Shown piece by piece: positions 10,881 to 21,831 of a stretch of DNA of 64,000 nucleotides. Made by a program: the position numbers and the translations under genes. Each line of letters starts with the position of its first letter. Within the stretch, counting starts at the first letter, position 1. This stretch comes from Ichthyophis bannanicus (Eukaryota; Chordata; Amphibia; Gymnophiona; Ichthyophiidae): assembly GCA_033557465.1 (NCBI GenBank), contig CM066041.1, forward strand, positions 155,533,532 through 155,597,531. Direction: 5' to 3'. The notes beneath the pieces were generated by a model. It saw only the letters and a program-made list of their open reading frames with translations. It did no database searches and was not told the origin of the DNA.

Positions 10881-11458
10881 TTGATGGGGGGTGGGACTAC
10901 ATAATCTTAAATGGCCAGTAACTAAAAGAAAAAAAAAAGGAAAGGATGGGGAAATCCAGGGTAGGGGTGAAGTGCTAGGGGGCAGGGGAAGGGGAAAGGA
11001 CGGGAAGGGGACCCGAGAGTGGAGAGTGGGGAGGAGTTGGAGGAGGAAGAAAGTGCACAACTAAAGGGATGAATGCATAGGGACAAAAGGCACAATGCCC
11101 ATTTACCAAAAGTTGCATTCCCCTCCCCCAAGAAAAACACCCACACAAGCACCCTACACCAAACTCAACCTCCAGACCAGCACAAGAGAACCAGGGTTCG
11201 GGGGGGGGGGGGCACATGGAGGTCACAAGCACCTAAATCCGCACAAACTTTGTCAAGGCCTGTGAAAGCATGAAGAATCTCTGACAGAGGGAAAGATGGT
11301 ATAGGACTGAAAAACAGCTGGAAACAGGTCACCAAATCCTGCAGAATCAACGGCCCAATTCCACCTTCCATTGAACTGAAGAGCCAGTATGCAGCCCTGG
11401 AAGAGCAGTGGCAAGTATATCCTAGGAACAGTAGGAATCAGAGCTGAAAACCCCGACT
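10881..11458. other. Intron sequence, low complexity
   Basis: Purine-rich G/A tracts (10925-11060) and a G-run at 11199-11212. No coding similarity was recognised. Confidence 0.45.
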
Positions 11459-11585
11459 ATTATTTATTTATTTATTTAAACAGTTTTTATATACCGACTT
11501 TCTACAATTCAAGTCGGTTTACAGGGAACATAACAGACAGTATATTTCAACTGAGTACATTGTAACAATAATATTGTCAGGAAAT
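11459..11585 (-). repeat. L2/SINE-type 3' tail fragment
   Basis: On the minus strand this ends in TATATAAAAACTG and (AAAT)n, preceded by a short GTCGGTAT-like stem (CCGACTTTC with AAGTCGG). It resembles the tails of the SINEs at 3.3 and 26.5 kb. Only the tail and about 90 bases of body are recognisable. Confidence 0.5.
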
Positions 11586-11714
11586 GTGATGTCCTATGAC
11601 AAAATGGAGGTCATTTTCGGATTCAGCGCACCAAAAAACAAAGATTATGTGGAATAACCAAAACAGCTCGCAAAAAATTTTTTTTTGCAGACCTGTTATT
11701 AAAGGGGACCTGGG

Positions 11715-11858
11715 AAATCCACCGCTTGCCCCAATACAAGCATTGTGGAACCTGTATCTTTGGGGGAGACTGCTAGATTGGCCACTGTTGGAAACAAGAT
11801 ATGCCATACTAGATCAGACCCAAGATTCATCAAGCCCAGTATCATATGTTCGTATGCA
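11715..11858 (+). mobile_element. CR1-like LINE 3' UTR fragment
   Basis: Matches the 3' UTR at 1275-1434: CAATACAAGCATTGTGGAAC, GATTGGCCACTGTTGGAAAC, then a final TATGTTCGTATG. No ORF2 sequence is attached. Confidence 0.7.
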
Positions 11859-11859
11859 C

Positions 11860-13080
11860 CAATAGTCTCCGATGCCTCAATAAATTTTCATTTTCTGATA
11901 CACTGGAAATGGACACTGGCAAGGCGATCATCACCTGAGTCTAGTCTCTTTGATGCCTCAATGATGGTAAATCCCTGACAGGCAGAACATTAGTCAAACA
12001 TTGGTTGGATCTCTCAATGCTGATGTGGTTGAAGCAATGGCATCATGCTTTGCAAAGAGTCCCATTCTCTCCTTGAATATCTTTATGAAACACTCCTTGC
12101 GGTCTGCCATCAACAAAGGAGCAAGGGTAGCAGTAGTGGTAAAATTCTCCTGAGCTGGAAAGGGTGAATTTGATAGGCTGGTCCCATCCCCATGGAGTTT
12201 GGTGTGACCCTTCCGTCACAGAAGAGGATGAGCGTTCCTCATGTGGGAGTTGCTTCGAGAAGACCAATTCCTCTGGTACCTCAGGGCTTGCGACATCATG
12301 CAGCAATGAGCTGTAGTGCCAAAGCGCTCCAGTCTCTGCCAAGTGCTCGGCACCACAGGCTCTATGTCAAAATTGAGGGCAAATCTTCTTTGGGTGAATC
12401 CTATCGATGTTCAATGTCTTATGGGATCAATGTCTTTTTGATGTTTACGCACCCCCAGCTTCTTTGGCCATAGGGACTGATGCCTATGCTTTTACATGCC
12501 AAAAATTATTTTTGCACTATTCTTCATGACCCTTAAGTCCTTCTCTGCCATCTGTGAAAACAATTTACAATGAGAAGATTCATGGTAGGGGCCCAAGTAC
12601 TGCAGGCACCAATTATAGAGTATCCATCATGGATATGGATCCTGCTGCACTTGGTGTGACTTAACCCACTGGACTGTTTCTGGGAAATCTCATCTGGAAA
12701 AATAGCCTCAGAAAAATTAAATGTCTTTTTGAAAAAATCTCCTAGTCAAGGTGCCAGAGACTAAATATGGCCTATAGCAGCAATGCGACAAAAAGAAAAG
12801 AAACTTTAAAAGACTGAAAATCCAAACTAGAGAAGCTATGAGGCAGAGAATGCACGGTGGCGGCGGCAGCAGCAGGCGCGGCAACGGCAGACTGTGCAGC
12901 AAGTGACTGCTTGGCTCCATAGAAGAACAAAGACTGAAGCAATCACATGCGGTAGCAGTAGGGGGGGAGGGGGGGGGAAGTAGCACAAATGCATGGTGAT
13001 GCGCTTCCAAAAGCTTCTAGGTGTTAAGAAGCTGGAAAGCTGTTCCCACACTTGAGTTCTGTCAAAGATATCCATGAGGA
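11860..13080 (-). mobile_element. Possible ancient DIRS Gag and left ITR remnant
   Basis: Weak resemblance only. The 13000-13030 stretch (CGCTTCCAAAAGCTTCTAGG) recalls the ITR block TGCTCCCAAAAGCTTTC. The CTTGGTGTGACTTAA and CATCATGGATATGG phrases near 12630-12665 recall the Gag start region of younger copies. A (GGC)n-type run lies at 12855-12890. No open frame of the family survives. It may be unrelated intron sequence. Confidence 0.3.
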
Positions 13081-13427
13081 AAATGAAACATTTGAGTCAC
13101 TAAGCAAAAGGATGCAATGTAGCATACAGGGCATGTGTGTCTCTCTATGTGGCAGTGTGGGGCAGTGAGAGAAGAGAACAGAGGCAGTCTATTGATATTT
13201 TTATGCTGCAAATGAAAAACTCCTTTTTTCTAACTTTTACTCTTTTGTTTTCAGAGTCTGTGCCATTCTGAACATTAAGATCCAGCTGGGGATGTGTCTT
13301 ATTTTCTCTGGCACCAAATTCATCAAAATTAGTATTCCTTGTGTTATAGATTTATTCTAAATTCTATGCACAGATAACACTGCACTTATCTGTAGATGTA
13401 AAGTTTAACAACTCCTATTATAGTCAC
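13081..13427. other. PRODH intron sequence, nothing recognised
   Basis: AT-rich intron sequence with no recognised element. Confidence 0.5.
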
Positions 13428-13430
13428 TTA

Positions 13431-14088
13431 GAGGTCGATTCCATACTGGCCGTCCAACCCGTGTACGGCCGATCAGAATCAGGGTATACAGAGATGGGCC
13501 CAATTCTGATCCTGTTGGGGCTAGACATGCCCATGGGATCAGAATCGGATCTATGGCCTGGAGGTATAGGCCAGGTCCCGATTCCGAATGGCCACATACC
13601 CAGCCCACATACCCAGCTAACTCAGCTAGGCTCCTGAATGCAGCCAGTGTCATAGCATCCTGACGCTATGGCACCACAGCTCCTGATCCCCAGCTGATAG
13701 CGACACCATCCTTTCCCCGCAGCCTGACCCTTGATCTGGCCTCCCATGGCCAGGGTTGGGCTGTGGGGATCCCCCTGCATCCCTCACCTTCCATTTCTGC
13801 CCAGCGTCGCAGTCCCCTGACGTCCAGGGGGAGTTACCTCCACGGTGGAATAAGTCCCCTGTCTCTGTGGTCGACCCCAGACATACAGGGCCGACCTCAG
13901 AATCGGCCTTGTACGTCCAGAGTCGCTCTCCACCCTCACTCCGCCTCTGTCCCACCCCCTCCCTCCCACGAACAGAGCTCCCTGTACAAATCGTTGTTCA
14001 TATGGGGAGCTCTGTCCTCGGCAGGCTGCCCGGCCGTTTACAGGGTCTGGACATCCAGACCCGCTAAACGGAGTTCAGAATGACCCCC
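13431..14088. mobile_element. GC-rich non-autonomous DNA transposon, possibly Harbinger-type
   Basis: A 658-bp GC-rich block in AT-rich surroundings. Its ends are roughly inverted (left GAGGTCGATTC; right end, complemented, GGGGGTCATTC). It is flanked on both sides by TTA (13428-13430 and 14089-14091). TTA duplications are typical of PIF/Harbinger elements. No transposase frame is present, so it would be mobilised in trans. The short imperfect TIRs keep the call tentative. Confidence 0.45.
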
Positions 14089-14091
14089 TTA

Positions 14092-14944
14092 GTGAACAAC
14101 TCTAGAATAGTGAATAACTTATCAGATGACATCAGGATGACATTTGGTCTGGACAAATTTACTAAAGCAACTTTCACTAAAGTAAAAAATAAAGCGTTTC
14201 TCCTCACTGAAGACTGAAAGTAACTCAGGTAGGCAGAAGGTATGCTAAATACAAGGGAGTAGAAGGTATAACATATCAGCACATAATCAGGGAAGATGAA
14301 GAGTGCCAGAAAAAACTGAAACTGTATTAAAAACCCTTTAACAGAATGACATTAGAGAAACAATGAATCTAGAGGCAATATTGAAATTGTAGACTGGCCC
14401 CATAAAGATCAAACAATTGGATGAGAAAACAGGAAAACTTAATTTCCAAGGGGTATTACAGATTTATAGATTTGATGTTGTTATATCTGGATATAGAGGA
14501 GGATATAGGAGATTTTCTCAGGGGGGGGAGGGAGGTGGTTTGCTTATTAAAATATTTATTAAAAATTTACATTGTGCATCAGAAATGTATCACTTCTTTT
14601 TTCTTTTGGTCTGTTGTCTGTCATATTGTTATAAAAGATCTAATAAATATTAAGTTAAAAAGAAAACAAGAAAAGTTCATGCTCTCCAGGTAATCTATAT
14701 GAAAAAACGTATGCCGAGCTTGGACATATTGTTTATGAGTGAAGTTCATTTCTGTCATGGGATGCATAAAACCAATCCACTTGGAAACTATCCCAAAAAG
14801 CAAAAGTGTTGGAATCTCATTATACAATTATGAGCTATAGACTGACAGGATTTTCTGAGTCATAAGTACATAGCCAATGTTTTATTCCAGAATATCTTGT
14901 TAACTATAACTACAAAGGCAACGTTGGCCACAAACTATTCCTAC
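14092..14944. other. PRODH intron sequence, nothing recognised
   Basis: AT-rich intron next to the exon at 14945, with a G-run at 14521-14528. No element was recognised. Confidence 0.5.
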
Positions 14945-15043
14945 CTTCTGAGAGTAAAGGTCACAGTGTCCTCATTGTGCGATGCTACCATCACACTGGC
15001 CTTCCGGTTGAACTTTATTTCCTCTAATATGTAGTCAAGACAT
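14945..15043 (-). CDS. PRODH: PRODH internal exon (99 bp)
   Basis: Third PRODH exon in transcript order. The acceptor CTCATAG lies above 15043 and the donor GTAGGA below 14945. The first base completes the split Arg codon of the previous exon; 32 codons follow, then two bases of the next Arg. The reading is CLDYILEEIKFNRKAS, then VMVASHNEDTVTFTLR. The ASHNEDTV block is a conserved part of the PRODH active-site barrel. The exon sits alone between a 38.8-kb upstream intron and a 10.0-kb downstream intron. Confidence 0.95.
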
Positions 15044-15271
15044 CTATGAGGAAAAATTGAAAGCAATCAGAGGGAGATATAAGAGAGATAAGCTGCTCCT
15101 TGGTCACACAGGAACCCAAGACCATATAGCAGTGCCTAGTCAGACATCAGGACTTCAGGGTGTTCAGTACTGTGGACAACTTCTATCAGATTCTATTTTA
15201 TTTCACATACATTTCTATTCCACCAGCACAAATGGCTTGCTCCTGGCAATTTACAAACAATGAACAATAAA

Positions 15272-16530
15272 GCGTAGTTACTCACCTGTAACAGGTGATC
15301 TCCGGGAACAGCAGGAATTTAGTCTTCACATATGGGTATCGTCGGTACCGACGGAGCCTGCGCGGGAACGCTCCCCAGCGTCCAATAGGAAAGCTAATGG
15401 GAGCATACCACAGTGCCTGCGTGCTGCCTTCCCGCCTTTCCCAACTGTCCCTTTCCAGTTGAGTTTATAGCTGAGACAAAAGAAAGAGAGAAAGAGAGAG
15501 ATAGAGAGCTACAACTCCTAGGGGAGGTGGGTGGGTTGTGAAGACTAGGAAGCTGACTTACAAACTAAAGAAACAATAAAATACCTTGGAGTCACCTTGG
15601 ACCAACGTCTGGATATGAAACATCACATAAGCAATATAGCCAAAGCTGTATATTTCAAAATCCGTACGCTCAGGCATCTGCGCTCTCTATTGTACCCAGA
15701 CGATTTCCGGACTATATACCAAGCGCTAATCCTGCCACATTTCGACTTTGCAAATGCCATCTTACAAGGTCTCCCTCAATCTACACTGAGCCCATTACAG
15801 ATGGCCATGAATGCTGCAGCAAGGGTCCTCTACGGAGCCTCCAGAAGTGACCACGTGACTCCTATTCTCAAGAAGCTTCACTGGCTCCCTATCCATGGAA
15901 GGATTATCTTTAAAACCCTACTCCTCTCATTCAAGGCAATCAATGGTATTTCATCTTCCTCACTCACAGAACTTATTCACACAGTGCCCCCCAACAGATC
16001 CAGAAGAGCAACAGCTGTAAACCTGCTAATAACCCCAAAGGCATTGACAAAATGCAACATGACAACGGCAAACAGGGCGTTCAGTTTCTACATCCCCAAA
16101 TGCTGGAATGCTCTACCATCTGACATTTGGGCCATTGTAGACCTAACCCAGTTCAGGAAGGCACTCAAATTCCACCTTTTCCTCCAATACTATTCAGTCA
16201 GCAACGAAATCTAGGTTTCCCCACCTAAGAAATAACCACATATTTTCCTTATGTTATTGTTACTCCAATCTTGTTCCGTGTAATTATTTCATGTATATAG
16301 TTCACACCTGTTATCCAAGTTTGCACTCCTGTTCTATGTAAAACCAAACAGCTTGTTGTTATGGTCATTGTGTTATAATGTAAACCGCGCTGATACCGAA
16401 TAGTGCGGTATATAAGAAATTGTAATAAATAAAATAAAAATAAATTCCTGCTGTTCCCGGAGATAACCTGTTACAGGTGAGTAACTATGCTATCTCCAGG
16501 AACAAGCAGGAATGTAGTCTTCACATATGG
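15272..16530 (-). repeat. DIRS right ITR and ICR, copy C, split by a LINE
   Basis: Right ITR 15272-15460, then a purine-rich spacer (15475-15510), then the LINE. ICR sequence resumes at 16442 (TTCCTGCTGTTCCCGGAGAT), through the complement of the right end and the complement of the left end to 16530. The ITR carries the 14-bp palindrome CGTCGGTACCGACG near 15349. Confidence 0.8.
15548..16441 (+). mobile_element. L2-clade LINE, 5'-truncated
   Basis: A non-LTR element fragment inserted in the ICR of copy C. It holds the end of ORF2 and a 3' UTR ending GTGCGGTATATAAGAAATTG and then TAAATAAAATAAA. The C-terminal frame is open from 15597 to 16214 and reads HHISNIAKAVYFKIRTLRHL, then LHWLPIHGRIIFKTLLLSF. 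HWLP with the ARVLYGASRSDH block is typical of L2-clade RT C-termini. RT catalytic motifs are not included. The 3' tail is of the type shared with the SINEs in this window. Confidence 0.75.
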
Positions 16531-16599
16531 GGATTCCCTAGCTGCAGATGCCAGGGAGATAACACCAGAAAGTTGTGTGCCCTTGTGAAAGGGCTCCAC

Positions 16600-18100
16600 T
16601 TCTCCCCATGATCTCTGGCATTCTACCAGGGATGGTGGGTAGGAGTTGATTAAGTCTGGAACAGGTGTTCAAGAACAGCCTGACAAAACAAGGCATCCCG
16701 GCGGGAGTCGTTGTCTAAGCAGTAATGGGCTGTGAAGGTACGAACCAAAGCCCAAGTAGCTGCTCAACAGATGTCGTTGATAGACACAGAGTGAAGATGA
16801 GGCTGCCATGGCTCTCACATTGTGAGCTGTGACATGGCCTTCAAGAGGAAGGTTCTTATTCTCATAGGCAAAAGATATACACTGTGCAATCCAGCTGGAC
16901 AGTGTCCTTTTGGAGACTGGAAGTCCCAAATGACTAGGATCAAAAGCAACAAAGAGTTGAGAAGATTTTCTATGTTGCTGTGTCCTTTGCAAGTAAAAGG
17001 CCAAAGCTCTTTTACAGTCCAAAGTATGAAGGTTCCCTTCTGCATTTGAGGCGTAAGGCCTTGGAAAGAATACAGGAAGGTAAACCGCTTGGTTCAAATG
17101 AAAGGGCGAGACCACCTTTGGCATAAAGTGTGGATGAGTCCTAAGGACTACCTTATGATGGAACCTTGTATAAGGAGGATCAGCCACCAAGGCTTGCAAT
17201 TCACTGATGCGACGTGCTGATGTGATTGCAATAAGATAACTTTCCAGGAAAGGAATTTCAAAGAGGTAGTGGCTAATGGTTCAAAGGGCGGTTTCATGAG
17301 CTGCCCAAGTACCAGATTTAAGTCCCATGCCACCGGTGGTGGCTTAATGGGAGGCTTCGTTAAAAGAAGGCCTCTCATAAATCTCGCTATGAGAGGATGA
17401 GAGGAAATAGGTTATCCATTGAGAGGCTTGAAAGAAGTTGCAATAGCACTCAAATGGACTCTCACTGAATTAGTCTTAAGCCCTGCATTTGATAAATGGA
17501 GGTACTCCAGTAATTTATTTATTTATTTAATAGTATTTCTATGCCGCCTTATCTTACAATCAAAGCGGTATAACAGCAAAACAATCAAAAGAGGTGATGG
17601 TGTAATCATGCAGTGAGGGTTATATCGTAGTTTGAGAGTATGATGTGTTGTGTATTAGAATAGATTGAGCTATGTACATTGTGCGCTATTATACAACATG
17701 TGCTATAATACAATCTTCTATATGTTTAGTGTTAAGAAACAACAAGTGCCGTTATACATTCTCTGTCCGTGTGTCTGAGGGTAGGAATGATTCCAGAGGT
17801 AACGCAAGAGGGTTAAGACCCTTCTGCGAGCACCATATGGTAAACCTTTTCCACTTGAATGCATAAGAGCATCTTGTGAAAGGTTTCCTGGAAGCATGAA
17901 GGATATCCTTCACCTGCTGGGAAAGGTTAAGACCGTGAAGTTCTAGGCTTTCAGCAACCAGGCCCTGAGATGCAGAGACTGGGGAATGGGATGCCACAGC
18001 ATCCCGTCCTCTTGAGAAAGAAGATCTGGAGCAGATGCTAACTCCAGAGGCGGAGCTTGAGAGAGATATGGGAGCAGAGGGTACCACATTTTCCATAGCC
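16600..18100 (-). pseudogene. DIRS tyrosine recombinase, copy C
   Basis: C-terminal half at 16669-17199 is open for 176 codons. It has PPYTRFHHKVVLRTHPHFMP, SKRTLSSWIAQCISFAYENK and VTAHNVRAMAAS, which keeps the HxxR box. The middle block (MRGLLLTKPPIKPPPVAWDL) lies at 17300-17378, the N-terminal block (LNLSQQVKDILHASRKPFTR) at about 17860-17940. A fragment of L2/SINE tail splits the N-terminal domain. The frame is also lost near 17210 and after the HxxR box, so the Tyr box at about 16720 lies in another frame. Confidence 0.8.
17512..17785 (-). mobile_element. L2/SINE-type 3' fragment inside copy C recombinase
   Basis: An insertion of about 270 bp in the YR frame. On the minus strand it ends GGCGGCATAGAAATACTATT followed by (AAAT)n. 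DIRS sequence stops at TACTCCAGTAA and resumes at GAATGATTCCAG. No tRNA-like box was found, so it may be a truncated LINE 3' UTR rather than a SINE. Confidence 0.6.
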
Positions 18101-19770
18101 AACGTGGAGCTATGAGGATCATATGACCTCTGTCTCTCTGAAGCTTGAACAGGGTTTTGGGAATTAGGGGAATGGGTGGAAAGGCATACAGGAAAGCATC
18201 CCTGGCCTGAAAACCTCGAGCCGGAATTCTGGAACAGAACCGGGGAAGTTTGGCATTCAGTGGACTTGCAAAGAGGTCTATGTCCGGGGTTCCCCAAATT
18301 TGAAAAATCTTGGCTACCTGGTCTGCATGTAGAGACCATTCGTGTGGAAGCAGAACTCGACTGAGTCTGTCTGCCCAAGAGTTTTGGATGCCTGGAAAAT
18401 ATACTGCCAGGAGATGAATCTGATGCTCTCTGGCGAGGGCCCATAGTCGCAAAGCTTCGATGCAGAGCGACAGAGAGCCTGTTCTGCCCTGCTTGTTCAC
18501 ACAGAACATAGCTACTTGATTGTCCGTTTGAACTAGGACTGTCTTGTAGCTGAGCGGGGTGTGAAATACTCAAAGAGCAAGGAAGATTGCTCTGAGCTCC
18601 AGGAGATTGATATGGAGATAGGTCTCCTGTGGAGTCCAGGTACCCTGGGTAGAGAGACCTTGCAGGTGGGCTCCCCAACCCACCTGTGAAGCATCTGTTA
18701 GAGTGGCTTGGGGTGGGGGTTGCTGAAAAGAAGACCACACCAAAAGGTTTTGGGGTGACTGCCACCATTGGAGGAACAAAAAAAGGCGATCTGAGTTTGC
18801 TATTTTGTCTGACAGGCAACATGACGCCTGAGTCCACTGAGTGGATAAAGTCCACTGGGCTGCCCTCATGTGGAGGCGAGCATAAGGAACCACATGCACC
18901 GTGAATGCCATGTGGCCTAGCAACTGTAGCATTTCCCGAGCAGTGAGGAGAGCTTTTAGCACTGCTTGGGAAGCTAACTGCACAATGCGAAGGTAGCGGG
19001 GCTGTGGAAGGTAGGTCCTTGTCTGTCTGGTATCCAGAGAAGCTCCTATAAACTCTAGGGATTGAGTGAGAGCAAGGTTGGACTTTGGGAAGTTTATGAC
19101 AAGTCCCAAATACTGAAGGATGCGCATTGTGCGAGACAGAGCAACCCTGACCTCTGGCTCTGAAGGGGCTCAAATGAGCCAGTCGCCTAAGTAAGGGAAG
19201 ACTAATATTCCCAGGGTGCGGAGAAATGCTGCTACCACAGTCATGCATTCTGTGAACAACCTTGGTGCAGAGGCCAGGCCAAAAGGAAGAACCCTGTATT
19301 GGTAGTGCTTCCCTTGAAACAGGAATTGAAGGAACTTTCAGTGAGTTGGATGGATGAGAACATGAGTGTATGCATCCTTGAGATCTAGAGAACAAAGCCA
19401 ATCCTGACTTTGAAGGTATTGCAGCAGAGTTCCTAGAGAAATCATTTTGAACTTCTCTCTGAACAGGAATTTGTTCAATTCTCTGAGGTCTAGAATGGGT
19501 TTGTGTCCTCCTGTTTTCTTTGGAATAAGGAAATAGGGGGAGTAAAACCCTGTACCCCGTTGGGGAATGGGCACCTCTTCTATTGCACCTTGAGCAAGGA
19601 GCATAGTGACTTCTTGACCTAACCGGTCGTTGAGAGAGGACTGAGAATTGAACTGTCTTACCATTGTAGGAGGGGGAATGCTGAGGAAATGAAGCTTGTA
19701 CCCCTCTCTTACAACAGACAGAGTCCAATTTTCTGCTGCTATCTGACCCCATCTGGGGGCAAAATGACAT
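17752..19770 (-). CDS. Long overlapping frame on DIRS RT/RH joined to YR, copy C
   Basis: A 672-codon open frame on the same strand as RT/RH but in another phase. Its first 550 or so codons overlie RT and RNase H and give a Ser/Pro/His-rich sequence with no recognised domain. It then runs without a break into the recombinase N-terminus (LNLSQQVKDILHASRK). It stops where the L2/SINE fragment interrupts YR. The same arrangement is seen in copy H and in pieces of B, D, E and G. Overlap of the YR and RT frames is known, from memory, in Dictyostelium DIRS-1. Whether the overlapping part is translated is inference. Confidence 0.5.
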   Translation of the reverse strand: MSFCPQMGSDSSRKLDSVCCKRGVQASFPQHSPSYNGKTVQFSVLSQRPVRSRSHYAPCSRCNRRGAHSPTGYRVLLPLFPYSKENRRTQTHSRPQRIEQIPVQREVQNDFSRNSAAIPSKSGLALFSRSQGCIHSCSHPSNSLKVPSIPVSREALPIQGSSFWPGLCTKVVHRMHDCGSSISPHPGNISLPLLRRLAHLSPFRARGQGCSVSHNAHPSVFGTCHKLPKVQPCSHSIPRVYRSFSGYQTDKDLPSTAPLPSHCAVSFPSSAKSSPHCSGNATVARPHGIHGACGSLCSPPHEGSPVDFIHSVDSGVMLPVRQNSKLRSPFFVPPMVAVTPKPFGVVFFSATPTPSHSNRCFTGGLGSPPARSLYPGYLDSTGDLSPYQSPGAQSNLPCSLSISHPAQLQDSPSSNGQSSSYVLCEQAGQNRLSVALHRSFATMGPRQRASDSSPGSIFSRHPKLLGRQTQSSSASTRMVSTCRPGSQDFSNLGNPGHRPLCKSTECQTSPVLFQNSGSRFSGQGCFPVCLSTHSPNSQNPVQASERQRSYDPHSSTLAMENVVPSAPISLSSSASGVSICSRSSFSRGRDAVASHSPVSASQGLVAESLELHGLNLSQQVKDILHASRKPFTRCSYAFKWKRFTIWCSQKGLNPLALPLESFLPSDTRTENV

Positions 19771-19823
19771 AGCCTTCCTGGGACGGTGGAGGGTTCTGGG
19801 CCGTTCAGGGCCAGGAAGGCCAA
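17943..19823 (-). pseudogene. DIRS reverse transcriptase/RNase H, copy C
   Basis: RT N-terminal part at 19338-19823 is open (LNGPEPSTVPGRLCHFAPRW, YFLIPKKTGGHKPILDLREL, LDLKDAYTHVLIHPTH). The catalytic box reads FPYLGDWLI followed by a stop near 19170, so the first Asp of YLDD is Gly. RT end and RNase H continue at 18570-19127 and 17943-18509 (LELRAIF, LLAVYFPGIQNSWADRLSR). Frameshifts fall near 19330 and 18560. The enzyme is dead. Confidence 0.8.
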
Positions 19824-19849
19824 GTTCTCTAGATGGGAGTCAAAGCCCC

Positions 19850-21598
19850 TGTGGAGGCTGAGTTTGCTAAGCTGGTTGAGGCTTAGCTGCTTTTGTTTTT
19901 CTTTGCCTAGGTTGCTGCTGCTGTCCCTTTTGGGCAGACTGACCTAAACAATGTCCCTGCTGTGTATAGGAGGGTTAAAACTTTCTTCTTGCTGAAGAAT
20001 GGTTTCTTAGAGGATCTTTTCCTCGCAGGATCAGCTGTAGATTTAGACAATCTATCCAAAGTGATATTGTCAGCATCTATCTCATTAGCTTTTTCCTGCC
20101 AGTTCTTGCCAAAGAGATTCTCCCCTGTGCAAGGTATATTCCCCAGTTTGTCCTGTACCCAGATTTCCAAGTCAGATGCCTGGAGCCAGGCAATTCTACG
20201 TGCACCTATGGCAATGGCAGAGGTTCTGCTTATGCATTCAAAGCAGTCAAAGGCTGCACGATTCACAAACTTGGAAACATCCTGAGCATGTTTAACAAGA
20301 GCAAGAAGAGAGGGCTCATAAGCTCTAAATCTCCTGTGACCTCTTTAAGGAACATTCACATATACAAAATATAGGAACTGATCCTAGCAGAAAGCATGGA
20401 AGCCTGGAAGGATGGACGTCCGAAGGCGTCAAGAGTCCTACACTCTCGTCCTGGAGGATTAGATGCATGCCTTTTTGCACACTCTATCCATCTCATGGCT
20501 GATTCCACCACCATGGAATGGTGTGGTAATTGAGTCTTCTGAAGCCAGGACAAGGAGGAACTCGATACACAGTGTCGAGTCTTCGAGAGTGAGGAGATGT
20601 GGTCAGAGGTGTTTCCCACATCCTTAACATAAGATCATGCAAGATCTCATGAATAGGTAAGGCAGCTGCCTCCTTGGGAGCTTTAGGGTATTGCAGGATT
20701 TCTAATTCCTTTGCCCTAGGCTCTTTTTCAGGAGCCACTGTGATGGAAAGACCTCAGGCCACATCTCGGATAAAATCCTGAAAGGACATATCCTCTGGTG
20801 TTGACATCCTACGCTGAGGAGAAGAGGAATCCTCAGGAAGAAGTACTCTGGTATCGGCAGAGCTTTCAGAGCCTTCGGACTCATCTGAGGATTCGAAGTA
20901 TCTCCGATCTGGGTGATCGTGCAAGGCACGGTACCGATTGAAGTCAGCATCGGAGTAGTCCGGTACCAACTTATCGATGCCGGATAGACACGCATGACTC
21001 GGTCCCGGTAAAATACTTGCTGATGTCAATGCAGTCGGTGCCGGTTGAATTGTCTGAAGCGGTTTCAGGGGCATCGAGGCCGTGAGAAGAGCCACCAGAG
21101 TGCGTTCAATAGCCAAGAACCTCTGGTCTATCGACACTGCCGATGCTTGGGTATCGGTGCTGGATGAAGAAGTAGTTCTGCCAAGATTGAAGCCTCGAGA
21201 ACATCCCGGAGCCCCGTTAGTGCTTTGGAAGCCGAAGCCTCCCGCTGGGGCAATTTTGCCGGTGAAAGTCCCTCAAGGGCAACGCCAGAGGCATCTCGAT
21301 GTTTAGAAGGCGATCTACCCTTTGAGGACCGGCTAGATTTATGTTTAGTACCTGAGATCCATGGGAGGAAGATGAAGCCCTGGAAGACGTCGATGCCACG
21401 GAGGCTGCATCGGAGGGAAAAAGGGTGCTAAGTTTAGCAGCTCGGTTTTGCCGGCCCCTTTGACATCATCCCACAGGCAACACACTCTGAAATAAAGTGG
21501 TCAGGACCTAAACGTTTGAGGCACCACTCATGGGTGTCGGTGACGGAATTGGTACCGCCACACTTGGAACACTTAAAACCCGAAGCGGGTTTTTCCAT
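19850..21598 (-). pseudogene. DIRS Gag, copy C
   Basis: Starts at ATG 21598 (MEKPASGFKCSKCGG, then DTHEWCLKRLGPDH; the last Cys of the knuckle is Arg). The Ser-rich block STSSRASSSSHGSQ follows. A middle acidic part has EDMSFQDFIRDVA (near 20760), and the C-terminal block RRIAWLQASDLEIWVQDKLG lies at about 20150. It is broken into at least four frames. Confidence 0.75.
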
Positions 21599-21831
21599 TC
21601 TGAGGGAAAAATTGGGCCTAGTGCCCAAAATGGTGCATGGCACCCAAAAAGAAATTCACTGAAGGAAGACTCCAGAAACAAAGTTTTGGGTTTTTTTTTT
21701 TTTATAGAAGAAAAGAACCGGCGGTACCGGTATAGCGTCGAGGGAAGGCAGACGCGACCACAAAAAAGAATAAGAAGGGACATTTTCTGCAGTGACAGGA
21801 TGTGCAACCTGTCCGCTCTGCGGAAAACGAA

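Noticed and set aside
10975..11232. Pro/Ser/Phe-rich frames on the minus strand
   Set aside because: They arise from purine-rich low-complexity DNA and match nothing.
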